From assembly GCA_934546685.1 (NCBI GenBank), contig CAKTEB010000025.1, positions 1 to 26,706 on the forward strand: 26,706 nt of DNA, given 5' to 3'. The DNA is from an uncultured Oscillospiraceae bacterium (GTDB lineage Bacteria > Bacillota > Clostridia > Oscillospirales > Oscillospiraceae). The notes beneath the pieces were generated by a model that saw nothing but the letters and a program-made list of their open reading frames with translations, was not told the DNA's origin and searched no databases. Both the position numbers and the translations under genes were made by a program. Shown piece by piece: positions 1-7,026 of this stretch. Positions within the stretch are counted from its first letter, which is position 1. Every line of letters begins with the position of its first letter.

Positions 1-2
1 AT

Positions 3-65
3 CAGGGACTGCCTGAGGCATTGGGGTGCTTTACAGAGCTCCCGGCCCTGGCGGAAATGGAATAA
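3..65 (+). CDS. C-terminal tail of an unidentified protein (partial)
   Basis: The third frame is open from the window edge to a TAA at 63-65 and encodes a 20-residue tail ending in LPALAEME. The only support is its position: the frame closes 20 bases before a strong hairpin that it would share with the convergent serpin gene. The fragment is too short to assign to a family and could be a chance open frame. Confidence 0.4.
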   Translation, partial: QGLPEALGCFTELPALAEME

Positions 66-84
66 AACCAATATTAAGGATAGA

Positions 85-115
85 AGCACCCAGCGGGACG
101 ATCCCGCTGGGTGCT
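85..115. terminator. Hairpin between convergent genes
   Basis: AGCACCCAGCGGGA (85-98) and its exact reverse complement (102-115) form a 14-bp stem with a 3-nt loop. It lies 11 bases past the end of the minus-strand serpin gene and 20 bases past the plus-strand fragment. T-tracts are weak on both sides, so it may work as a bidirectional terminator or mainly stabilise 3' ends. Confidence 0.7.
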
Positions 116-126
116 TGCGCGTATTG

Positions 127-1617
127 TCAGTTTTCAGGGTTGCGTACCACGCCCATAAAAAGGGGAGAGCCGTCGGTGGCGGTGACCAGATACAGGAACG
201 GACGGTTCAGGTTCATTTCTACTTCCGGGTGCTCCTCGGGCTCCGCTGCACCGGCCTCCATGGCTCCTAAATTGTACGAGGCGGCCTCCACGCCATTTTC
301 GGTCAGGCTGATGTGGGTGCCCTGGGTCACCTGGGACAGATACAGGGGCGTGTCCGCAATGGCGGAGAAGTCGGCGGCGCTGGCGTCAAAGGCGTCGGTA
401 ATGCCCAGGGCCTTCAGGGTATCTCCCAGCTCCAGGGCGCTGTCGGTGGTGAACTTGGGCACGCTCCAGATCACGTCAGCGTCGATATAATTCCCGTCCT
501 CAAAGATCGTCCAGAGATTTTCCTCCGTCAGCAGGGTGTCGATGTCCACCCCCTCCTTGGGCAGTACGAAATACACGCTGCCGGAGGAGGTCAGTTGAAG
601 ATAGCTCTTGGTGTAGGTGTCGGTTTCCACCACCTGGCCGCTTGTTTGGGTCTGGTGCATGAAATCACAGGTGACGATATCGCCTGCGGCAGTGGTGAAG
701 GTATCCGGGGCGGTGAGATCCTCGCTGAAGTTATCGACCCACTGGGAGCGGTACCAGACCGTGCTGGCCACGGCCATGACTGTCTCCGAGGGAAGCGACA
801 GAGAATCAAGCTGCTGATCCAGGAGACCGCCGGTATTTTTGCTGATCCAGGCGGCCAGGGCCCGGGAGGTATCCGGGGCGGTGAAGTCGGCGGCGTATAC
901 ATCGCAGTAGTAATCCATGGCGGCCCCCAGGACCCAGTCCTGATGGAAGCCGGTCTGGCTGTCCGAATTCTCCTTTTCGTCCAGCCATAGAGAGTTGGAA
1001 AATTGCAGGAAATCCGGGTCATAGTCCAGCTGGTTCACCTCATAGAGCCGCTGGGTCTGATCCTTGAGGGCGTCCAGATCGCTCTGGCCCAAAAGGCTCA
1101 AAAGCTGCTCCTGGGTAGCGCCCTGGCTTCCGCTGGCCAGAACGGAAAGGCCCTCATACAGGGTCAGCGGCGACACGCACACGCTCTCCTGGGTGCCGGA
1201 GAGCACCTGGGAGGCCAGCCGGTAGGAGAAGGCCGACATGGAATAGGCGGTGTCGTCGGAGGGATGACGGGTTTGCCAGGCCTCCTGGCGGTCTGCGATA
1301 TCTACCGGGGCTGCGGGAGCCTTAGAGGCGGCCAGCAGGGAGACGGTACCTAGGGGATCCGCGCTCTTTGGGGCTTCCGATTTGGTGGGAGAGGCGGTGG
1401 CCTCCAGGGTGCTGTCCTCCGGGGACGGTGTGTTCTGGGCCCAGGGCTTGAGGTGCAGCATGGACGCACCGGCTCCGAGGATGATGACGGCGCAGGCGGC
1501 TGCGGCCAGGAACTTCGCCAGCGGCGGTTTTTGCGGCTTTTTCGGGCGCTTTCGGGAGTCCATAATGTAATTATCCTGGGCATTTCCCAGGAGTTTTAAT
1601 AATTCAAGGGAAGTCAT
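127..1617 (-). CDS. Membrane-anchored serpin with anti-sigma-like N-terminus
   Basis: The 496-residue product has three parts. Residues 1-30 form a short cytoplasmic segment (ELLKLLGNAQDNYI, then a basic stretch) resembling the N-terminus of Firmicutes anti-sigma proteins, which usually read ELLxAIGxIDDxYI. Residues about 33-54 are one membrane helix. After a Pro/Ser/Thr-rich linker, a serpin fold runs from about 125 to the end. Serpin marks are the SVCVSPLTLYEGLSVLASGS segment and the C-terminal NRPFLYLV...GSPLFMGVVRNP. The reactive-loop hinge near 440-448 reads ENGVEAASY: Glu, Gly and Ala-Ala are kept, but P14 is Val rather than Thr/Ser and P9 is Tyr, so inhibitory activity is uncertain. 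The scissile bond cannot be fixed. The start ATG overlaps the stop of the sigma gene (ATGA), indicating translational coupling. Inference: an extracytoplasmic serpin tethered to, and possibly controlling, the sigma factor. Confidence 0.87.
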   Translation of the reverse strand: MTSLELLKLLGNAQDNYIMDSRKRPKKPQKPPLAKFLAAAACAVIILGAGASMLHLKPWAQNTPSPEDSTLEATASPTKSEAPKSADPLGTVSLLAASKAPAAPVDIADRQEAWQTRHPSDDTAYSMSAFSYRLASQVLSGTQESVCVSPLTLYEGLSVLASGSQGATQEQLLSLLGQSDLDALKDQTQRLYEVNQLDYDPDFLQFSNSLWLDEKENSDSQTGFHQDWVLGAAMDYYCDVYAADFTAPDTSRALAAWISKNTGGLLDQQLDSLSLPSETVMAVASTVWYRSQWVDNFSEDLTAPDTFTTAAGDIVTCDFMHQTQTSGQVVETDTYTKSYLQLTSSGSVYFVLPKEGVDIDTLLTEENLWTIFEDGNYIDADVIWSVPKFTTDSALELGDTLKALGITDAFDASAADFSAIADTPLYLSQVTQGTHISLTENGVEAASYNLGAMEAGAAEPEEHPEVEMNLNRPFLYLVTATDGSPLFMGVVRNPEN

Positions 1618-2174
1618 AGTGGGATACCTTCTTTCTCCAGCATGGCTCTTAGCTGCTTGCGCTGCCGGAAGAGGATGGAGGTCACCTTGCTCTCACTGAT
1701 GCCATAGGCCTCCGCAATATCCCGGATGGGGGTCATATGCCAGTACCGCCGCAGAAAGATATTCCGATTCATTTCGGTCTGACGGGCCAGAAATCGCCGG
1801 ATCACAAGAGTGGCCTCCTTTTCGTCCAGGGCTTCCTGGGGCGTTTCGGTGCCGGAGACGCATTCCTGGAGCTCATCCAGGGCAATGGCGGTCTCGGTGC
1901 CGCCGCGCTTTTCGGCAGTGAGATACCGGTAGCGGTCCAGGGCAAGATTCCGGGTAATGCGGCCCAGCCAGGCCCGGAACGTCCGGGGACGGTGGGGCGG
2001 GATCCGGTTCCACACAGTGAAATAGGTGTCGGAAACGCACTCCTCCGCGTCCTCCTGAATATTTAAAATCCGGTAGGCGATGCCCCGGCACCAGGCGCCG
2101 TATTTCTCGTGGGTGACCTGGATGGCCTGCTCGCTCCGCTTCCAGTAGAGCTGATAGATCTCTTCATCTTCCAT
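1614..2174 (-). CDS. ECF-type RNA polymerase sigma factor
   Basis: The protein has 186 residues, normal for the family. Region 2 spans about residues 20-90, with a segment AYRILNIQEDAEECVSDTYF and a promoter-melting part around TFRAWLGRITRNLALDRYR. Region 4 spans about 125-180 and ends in a helix-turn-helix (IRDIAEAYGISESKVTSILFRQRKQL). It would direct RNA polymerase to a small regulon, normally held in check by a co-transcribed membrane protein. The only partner here is the serpin gene, which starts inside its stop codon. The start ATG at 2174 follows GAGAGGAAAG at a normal distance. A possible -10 (TACAAT on the minus strand, 2232-2237) lies upstream, but its -35 is poor, so the promoter may be one the factor recognises itself. 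Confidence 0.93.
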   Translation of the reverse strand: MEDEEIYQLYWKRSEQAIQVTHEKYGAWCRGIAYRILNIQEDAEECVSDTYFTVWNRIPPHRPRTFRAWLGRITRNLALDRYRYLTAEKRGGTETAIALDELQECVSGTETPQEALDEKEATLVIRRFLARQTEMNRNIFLRRYWHMTPIRDIAEAYGISESKVTSILFRQRKQLRAMLEKEGIPL

Positions 2175-2190
2175 GGTGCTTTCCTCTCTT

Positions 2191-2202
2191 TAGAACGTTC
2201 TA
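2191..2202. promoter_or_regulatory. Palindrome in the sigma-serpin leader
   Basis: TAGAACGTTCTA is a perfect 12-bp palindrome 17 bases before the sigma-factor ATG and about 30 bases downstream of a possible -10 (TACAAT, minus strand, 2232-2237). It sits where a repressor operator would be. It is not the spaced Gram-positive LexA box. Confidence 0.4.
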
Positions 2203-2280
2203 CTGTAATAGACGTAAAAATTGGTGCCTATATTGTACCGGATTTCAAAATAAAAGAAAAGAATTTTCCACCGAACCGTG

Positions 2281-2316
2281 AAAAAATCTCCCGGTTCGGA
2301 AAATGAACCGGGAGAT
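2281..2316 (-). terminator. Intrinsic terminator of the flavoprotein/GltD-like operon
   Basis: ATCTCCCGGTTC at 2286-2297 pairs perfectly with GAACCGGGAGAT at 2305-2316, with a 7-nt loop. On the minus strand the stem runs straight into six T (2281-2286). It begins 14 bases after the stop of the GltD-like gene. Confidence 0.9.
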
Positions 2317-2329
2317 AGGAGATATTCGC

Positions 2330-3742
2330 TTATTTCAGGAACGCGTCCACAGCCTTGGCGCACTCGCGTCCGTCTACCATGGCCTTGACCACCAGGCTCT
2401 GGCCGGTGCGGCAGTCGCCGCAGGCAAAGACCTTTTCCACATTGGTAGCGTAGTCCTGGGCGGCGATATTGCTTCTGGCGGTGGTTTCCACGCCGAAGGC
2501 CTGGGCCGTGGCGGCCTCGGGGCCGATGAAGCCGGCGGCGATCACCAGAAGGCCGCAGGGGAGGACCTCCTCAGAGCCGGGGATCTCTGTCAGGGTCAGG
2601 CGGCGGTTTTCGTCATAGCCGACGGCCAAATGCACCACATGGACGGCGGTGATCCTGCCATCCGCATCCGTATCCACGGCCTTCACCGTGGCCTGATAGA
2701 TGTGGGGATCCTTCAGAAACTTCACCATGCACTCCTCCTGGGAGGAGTCGAATTTCTGCTCCTTGGGCTTCTCGTACAGGGGATTGTAGAGCACCTGGGG
2801 CTTTGTGACCTTAGGCATCATCTCGATCTGCGTAATGGAGGATGCGCCCTGGCGGATGGCGGTGCCGATGCAGTCGTTGCCGGTGTCGCCGCCGCCGATG
2901 ATGACCACATTCTTGCCCTGGGCGGTATCACCGGATGCGCCGGAGAGATAGTCCACAGCCTTGTGGATGCCCTTGGCCCCGTCGGCGCCCTCGAGCTTTA
3001 GGCTCCGGGCGTTGCCGGTACCCACGGCCAGGACGACGGCGTCATAGCTGTCCAGCAGCTTTTTGTCCGGGGAAATGCCGGTCATAAACGCGATGCCCAT
3101 GCGGGTCATGGCGTCGATCTTCCGATCCAGGGTGCCGGGATCCAGCTTCATGCCGGGGATGCCATAGCGTAAAAGGCCGCCGGGGTATTCATTCCGGTCC
3201 ATGACCGTAACCGTATGGCCCAGCTTGCACAGGGCCACCGCGGCGCTGAGTCCGCTGGGGCCGGAGCCGACCACGGCAACGGTCTTGCCTGTGGCGGGAG
3301 CGGTCTTTTCCTCCGCACCGGAGGCATAGTGCATCTCCACGGCGAAGCGCTCCAGGCGGCCAATGCCCACGGCCTGGGTGCGGATGGAGCGGGTACATTC
3401 GCTCTGGCACTGCTTCTCCTGGGGACACAGCCGAGAGCAGAACTCCGGCAGGGTGGAGGCGGAGGTGATGACCTCATAGGCTCCCTCGTAGTCCTTCTCC
3501 CGGATCTTCTTAATAAAGTCCGGCACGGGCATTCCCGCGGGACAGTGGAGCGAGCACCACTTTCTGGGGCATCCCAGGCAGCGGCTTGCCTCACGGGCGG
3601 CCTCCTCATGGGTGTAGGTCTGCTGGATCTCCTGGAAGGAGCTCAGGCGCTCCTCCATGGGAAGCACCGCGTTCTGGGTGCGTTCGCCGGTCATGTTGGG
3701 GCTTTCCACCGGGACGAATACAGAGTTATCAGGCATAAACAT
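2330..3742 (-). CDS. GltD-like NAD(P)H oxidoreductase (glutamate synthase beta-subunit family)
   Basis: The product is about 470 residues, typical for GltD-type proteins. The N-terminal domain carries Cys-rich motifs (CLGCPRKWCSLHCP and CSRLCPQEKQCQSEC) expected to hold two [4Fe-4S] clusters. An FAD site follows (VVGSGPSGLSAA), then an NAD(P)H site (IIGGGDTGND) and the C-terminal FAD motif ACGDCRTGQSLVVKAMVDGR. The family passes electrons from NAD(P)H through flavin and Fe-S centres to a partner. No GltB large subunit lies here, so glutamate synthesis is unlikely, and the partner is probably the flavoprotein just upstream. Start: the frame allows GTG at 3751, but AAGGAGG (3751-3757) lies exactly on it and is 8 bases before ATG 3742, so 3742 is preferred. 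That ribosome site overlaps the stop of the upstream gene, showing coupling. Confidence 0.9.
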   Translation of the reverse strand: MFMPDNSVFVPVESPNMTGERTQNAVLPMEERLSSFQEIQQTYTHEEAAREASRCLGCPRKWCSLHCPAGMPVPDFIKKIREKDYEGAYEVITSASTLPEFCSRLCPQEKQCQSECTRSIRTQAVGIGRLERFAVEMHYASGAEEKTAPATGKTVAVVGSGPSGLSAAVALCKLGHTVTVMDRNEYPGGLLRYGIPGMKLDPGTLDRKIDAMTRMGIAFMTGISPDKKLLDSYDAVVLAVGTGNARSLKLEGADGAKGIHKAVDYLSGASGDTAQGKNVVIIGGGDTGNDCIGTAIRQGASSITQIEMMPKVTKPQVLYNPLYEKPKEQKFDSSQEECMVKFLKDPHIYQATVKAVDTDADGRITAVHVVHLAVGYDENRRLTLTEIPGSEEVLPCGLLVIAAGFIGPEAATAQAFGVETTARSNIAAQDYATNVEKVFACGDCRTGQSLVVKAMVDGRECAKAVDAFLK

Positions 3743-3755
3743 AGTCGGCACCTCC

Positions 3756-5477
3756 TTATCTTTCTTCCTGGCCGTCCAGGTATGCGGTCATGTTGCCGCC
3801 TGCGATGAAATTGGACGCCATGGCCCAGGTGAGCTCGGATACCGGGGCCAGCTTGCCCTTCCGGTGCATGGCCGAGGTGCAGTCGCCGCCGGCGTACAGG
3901 CCGGGGATGATGGTGCCGTCGTTCCGGAGCACCTGACATTTCGCGTTGACGGTGACGCCGCCCATGGCAGCCTCAGAGAACCGCTGGCCGTAGACTGCGT
4001 AGTAGGGGCCCTTGTCCAGGGGAATGGGGATCAGGAACTTGGGATCCTTGCCGAAGTCCTCGTCCACACCCTTTTCGCAGAAGCTGTTGTACTTCTTGAT
4101 TTCCTCTATGAATACCTTGGGATCGGCACCGATCATGCCTGCAAGCTCCTCCAGGGTGTCGGCCTTCTTAACAGGGGTGTCCAGCTTGCTTTCTTCCTCC
4201 AGATCCGCCTCCCAGGTGGCGTAGAACTGCTTCTTGTTGGCATAGGCGGGGCTGTTTACATACCGCTCGGCGCAGACTTTAATCTGGCCATAGGGGAAGA
4301 TGGCGTAGGAGATTTCCTTGGGCTGAGCGGAAATGCCCTCCAGACCGTGCATAATGCCATTTTCCTCGTTGTTCCAGCGCTTTCCGTTGATGTTGACCTG
4401 AATGAATTCAGGTTCCAGAGCGAAGTCGGCGATGGAGTTGTTGAAGGGATGATGCTTGGGACCGAAGCAGGAGACAAACATCTTCTGGGGATCGGGCTCC
4501 ACGCCCAACTCCCGGAGCATGGTAATGCCGTCGCCGGTATCGCCGGGTACGGAGAACCGGTGGATGGGGGTCTCGCCGCCGAAGAAGTCGAAGTCGCAGT
4601 ACTGCTTCAGCATCTCATCGTTGCGGCCAAAGCCGCCGCAGGAGAGCATAACCGCCTGACAGTTGATATGGACCTCGCCGCCGGGATCCTTGGCGATGAT
4701 GCCGCAGATCCTTCCGAACGCGTCCATCTTCAGGTGCTCCGCGGCGGTGGAGGTGAGGATCTTCACAGGCAGATTGTCCCGTTCAATGGCGTCCAGCATG
4801 GTGTGCTTCACATGGGTGCCGCCCCAGCCGGGGCCGATGGCATCGTCCCGACACAGCATGTTCTCAAACTGCCGGTTGCTCATCTCCAGTACGCCCTGGC
4901 CGAACATGGGGCCGTGGAAGTCCGTATCGCTGGCCTTTTTCAGGGTATAGGTCTTGGTGATGTCGCAGAGGGTGCAGAGCCAGTCGAAGAAGTCGCAGGT
5001 GCCATAGACGGCGGAGCGAAGCAGATCCTCGGTGATCTCGCCCTCGGCGCGCTCGGAAAATGCCTTCACTGCGCCCTCACGCTCATCGGGAATGCCCAGC
5101 TTCTCATGCCACTTGGAGTAGGTGACCATATAGCCGTGAGCGAAATCCGTGTTGCCGCCCAGCTTGTGACTCTTCTCCAAAACGATGACCCGTTTTCCGG
5201 CCTGAGCGGCCCGGACAGCGGACACCAGGCCGGAGCCGGAGCCCACAACGACCACGTCGCAGTCCAGGGTGACGGGATCGTGCTGCGTCACAGGAGCCGG
5301 AGCCTCCGGAACCTCATGACAGGCCCCGGTATGACATACCTTGGCGCACAGACCGCACTGGACGCACTTTTCCTGGTCGATCTGATATTTGGTTCCCACA
5401 AAGTCGATGGCCTGCATGGGACAGTCGCTGGCACAGTTATGACAGCAGGCGCACAGGGAACGATTGATGACAAACAT
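3756..5477 (-). CDS. Ferredoxin-fused FAD-dependent reductase, fumarate/urocanate reductase superfamily
   Basis: The 573-residue product begins with a bacterial dicluster ferredoxin: C9-C12-C15-C19 and C38-C41-C44-C48, both CxxCxxCxxxC. From about residue 74 it is an FAD_binding_2 flavoprotein (DVVVVGSGSGLVSAV) and it ends with the family block GGVTVNAKCQVLRNDGTIIP plus GLYAGGD. This superfamily reduces an activated C=C bond (fumarate, urocanate, cinnamates, enones) or a related acceptor, often in anaerobic respiration. Departures from fumarate reductases: the HHTMGG histidine region reads FSEAAMGG, and the GxHGxNRLGG segment after the FAD motif reads SAMHRKGKLAP. The substrate is therefore probably not fumarate. 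No signal peptide or membrane segment is seen, so it should be cytoplasmic. ATG 5477 follows GAAAGGA. Regulation is probably by the divergent PucR-type gene. Confidence 0.88.
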   Translation of the reverse strand: MFVINRSLCACCHNCASDCPMQAIDFVGTKYQIDQEKCVQCGLCAKVCHTGACHEVPEAPAPVTQHDPVTLDCDVVVVGSGSGLVSAVRAAQAGKRVIVLEKSHKLGGNTDFAHGYMVTYSKWHEKLGIPDEREGAVKAFSERAEGEITEDLLRSAVYGTCDFFDWLCTLCDITKTYTLKKASDTDFHGPMFGQGVLEMSNRQFENMLCRDDAIGPGWGGTHVKHTMLDAIERDNLPVKILTSTAAEHLKMDAFGRICGIIAKDPGGEVHINCQAVMLSCGGFGRNDEMLKQYCDFDFFGGETPIHRFSVPGDTGDGITMLRELGVEPDPQKMFVSCFGPKHHPFNNSIADFALEPEFIQVNINGKRWNNEENGIMHGLEGISAQPKEISYAIFPYGQIKVCAERYVNSPAYANKKQFYATWEADLEEESKLDTPVKKADTLEELAGMIGADPKVFIEEIKKYNSFCEKGVDEDFGKDPKFLIPIPLDKGPYYAVYGQRFSEAAMGGVTVNAKCQVLRNDGTIIPGLYAGGDCTSAMHRKGKLAPVSELTWAMASNFIAGGNMTAYLDGQEER

Positions 5478-5538
5478 GGCGTCAATTCCTTTCTTGCGCC
5501 GGAAGGCAGATAGATCCTTCGGCGTTGTTTCTTCCTAT

Positions 5539-5547
5539 ATTCTAGCA
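5539..5547 (-). promoter_or_regulatory. Extended -10 promoter for the flavoprotein operon
   Basis: On the minus strand TGCTAGAAT gives an extended -10 (TGn plus TAGAAT) about 60 bases before the flavoprotein ATG. The -35 region is poor, as expected for an activator-dependent promoter. Confidence 0.5.
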
Positions 5548-5579
5548 TAGATCCGGGATCCTTGAGGTATACGCTTTTG

Positions 5580-5593
5580 ACATACGGGTATGT
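5580..5593. promoter_or_regulatory. Inverted repeat upstream of the flavoprotein promoter
   Basis: ACATACGGGTATGT has 6-bp arms around a 2-nt centre. It lies roughly 35-55 bases upstream of the minus-strand -10, where an activator would bind. A GTATAC sequence lies beside it. It is a candidate site for the divergently encoded PucR-type regulator; binding is inferred only from position. Confidence 0.45.
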
Positions 5594-5681
5594 TTTTTTG
5601 CGTAACTGGCCGGATCCGCTGAAAAAAAGAACAAACAAAGGGGCGCGGTTTGTGATCGGTGACGGAGAAAACGCCCCATAA

Positions 5682-5703
5682 ATCTGATAGGATAATATCA
5701 GAT
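5682..5703. promoter_or_regulatory. Inverted repeat at the regulator promoter
   Basis: ATCTGATA (5682-5689) and TATCAGAT (5696-5703) are perfect 8-bp arms around GGATAA. The centre contains GATAAT, usable as a plus-strand -10 about 38 bases before the regulator ATG. This arrangement fits an autoregulatory operator. Its sequence differs from the 5580 repeat. Confidence 0.5.
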
Positions 5704-5734
5704 AACCAGGAAAAAACCACAGAAAGGCGGTCCT

Positions 5735-6979
5735 ATGATGATATCTCCAAAACGCGATCAGGCCAATCGGCTGCTCTTTCACGCGGTATGCAGCCCCTAT
5801 ATGGAGGATGTGATCTCCGCGGGGCAGCGGGTATTTGAGCGCCCGGTGATGTTTATGGACGAGTATTTTCATCTGGTGAACCTGGCCCCGGAGGCGCCCC
5901 AGGGCATCGATATGTGGGACGAAATTTATCGGAACAAGGTCCTTTCCCAGGAGGGTCGGGAGGTGCTGCTCCGGACACTTGAGGAAAGCGGTCAGAGCCA
6001 GTGCTTCGTGGAGGATCCGCTGTTCCGGGGGCTGCTGGCTACGGTACAGCTGGAGCGGCGGAACCGGGGCTATCTCCTGATCTTCTGGGAGGGCGAGGCC
6101 CCGGAGGCGCAGGACTATACGCTCATGGATATGCTGCTCCAGGCAGTGCGGGTCAGGGCCTCTACCCGCACCCGAACCATCGGCAGCTGGAGCATCTCCC
6201 TGGCGGAGAAAATGACGGAGCTGCTGGATCCGGCCACGGAGCCACAGGTGCAGGCTCTGGCCGCAGAGGCCATGGAGAGCTCGCTCACCACGATGTACGC
6301 GGTCTGCGCGGTGCCCATCGGCCCGCTACCAGCGCAAAAGGACTTTGCCCAGGAGGCAGTCCAGCAGCTCCAGCAGCAGCACCACAACGTGATCTGCCTG
6401 ATCCACGAGGATGCCATCGTGCTGCTTTGCTCCGGACTGCCCACCATTGCCCAGGAGCCGGATTTGCGGGACAGCTATCTCATGCAGCGGCTCACGGAGT
6501 TTTTTAGGGAGAAGGATATGATCCTGGGCATTTCGGATCGGTTCCATATGCTCTCCACCCTGCGGAGCCATTACCGGCAGGCCCTGCTCACTGCCCATAT
6601 GGCCGGACGGATGGGCATGGAGGGGGCGGCCTCCTTTGCCCAGCTGATGCCCATGCCACTGTTCTGGCCCCTGGTGGAGAACCACGATGTAGAGGCCTTT
6701 ATCCCCCTGGAGCTGGAGGCGGTGCGCCGCTACGACGCGCAGCACGGCACAAACTATATGGAGACCCTCCGGGCCTTCTCTCTGGGGATGTTCCGAAAAA
6801 AAGAGGTGGCAAAGCGGCTCCATATCCATGTGAATACCCTGAGCTATCGGCTGGCCCAGATCCAGGATCTGTTTGGCATTGGCAGCGACACCATGCGGGA
6901 GCAGATCCGGCTCACCTGCAGCTTTATGATCCTGGGACTGGTGGATCACCTGGAGCCTGCGAAGCCCCTGGCCAAGTAA
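5735..6979 (+). CDS. PucR/CdaR-type transcriptional regulator
   Basis: The 414-residue protein has the usual architecture: an N-terminal sensor-like region (about 1-170), a middle alpha/beta domain, and a C-terminal PucR helix-turn-helix. The last contains the diagnostic stretch RKKEVAKRLHIHVNTLSYRL followed by AQIQDLFGI. Members usually activate adjacent catabolic or redox genes in response to a small molecule. Divergence from the flavoprotein operon across 257 bases with two inverted repeats makes that operon the likely target. Two ATG codons stand in tandem (5735 and 5738) after AAAGGCGG, so the exact start could move by one codon. It ends 5 bases before a shared terminator hairpin. Confidence 0.88.
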   Translation: MMISPKRDQANRLLFHAVCSPYMEDVISAGQRVFERPVMFMDEYFHLVNLAPEAPQGIDMWDEIYRNKVLSQEGREVLLRTLEESGQSQCFVEDPLFRGLLATVQLERRNRGYLLIFWEGEAPEAQDYTLMDMLLQAVRVRASTRTRTIGSWSISLAEKMTELLDPATEPQVQALAAEAMESSLTTMYAVCAVPIGPLPAQKDFAQEAVQQLQQQHHNVICLIHEDAIVLLCSGLPTIAQEPDLRDSYLMQRLTEFFREKDMILGISDRFHMLSTLRSHYRQALLTAHMAGRMGMEGAASFAQLMPMPLFWPLVENHDVEAFIPLELEAVRRYDAQHGTNYMETLRAFSLGMFRKKEVAKRLHIHVNTLSYRLAQIQDLFGIGSDTMREQIRLTCSFMILGLVDHLEPAKPLAK

Positions 6980-6984
6980 CAAAA

Positions 6985-7020
6985 GACCCTGAGAAAGCGC
7001 TTTTGCGCCCTCTCAGGGTC
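6985..7020. terminator. Bidirectional terminator between regulator and ABC exporter
   Basis: GACCCTGAGA (6985-6994) pairs perfectly with TCTCAGGGTC (7011-7020), and an inner GCGC-TTTT-GCGC extends the hairpin. It lies between the convergent regulator (stop 6979) and exporter (stop 7027). The T-run on the minus-strand side (TTTTG) is better than on the plus-strand side. Confidence 0.8.
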
Positions 7021-7026
7021 ATAGCT

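Noticed and set aside
2191..2202. LexA/SOS box
   Set aside because: The half-sites GAAC/GTTC are adjacent. The Gram-positive LexA box needs a spacer of about 4 bases between them.
2330..3742. True glutamate synthase small subunit
   Set aside because: No GltB large subunit is present, and the gene is translationally coupled to a different flavoprotein.
3657..5513. Long plus-strand open frame (618 residues) opposite the flavoprotein gene
   Set aside because: It is antisense to a protein with clear family motifs, is rich in Gly/Ala/His/Val as expected of GC-rich shadow frames, and has no recognisable domain.
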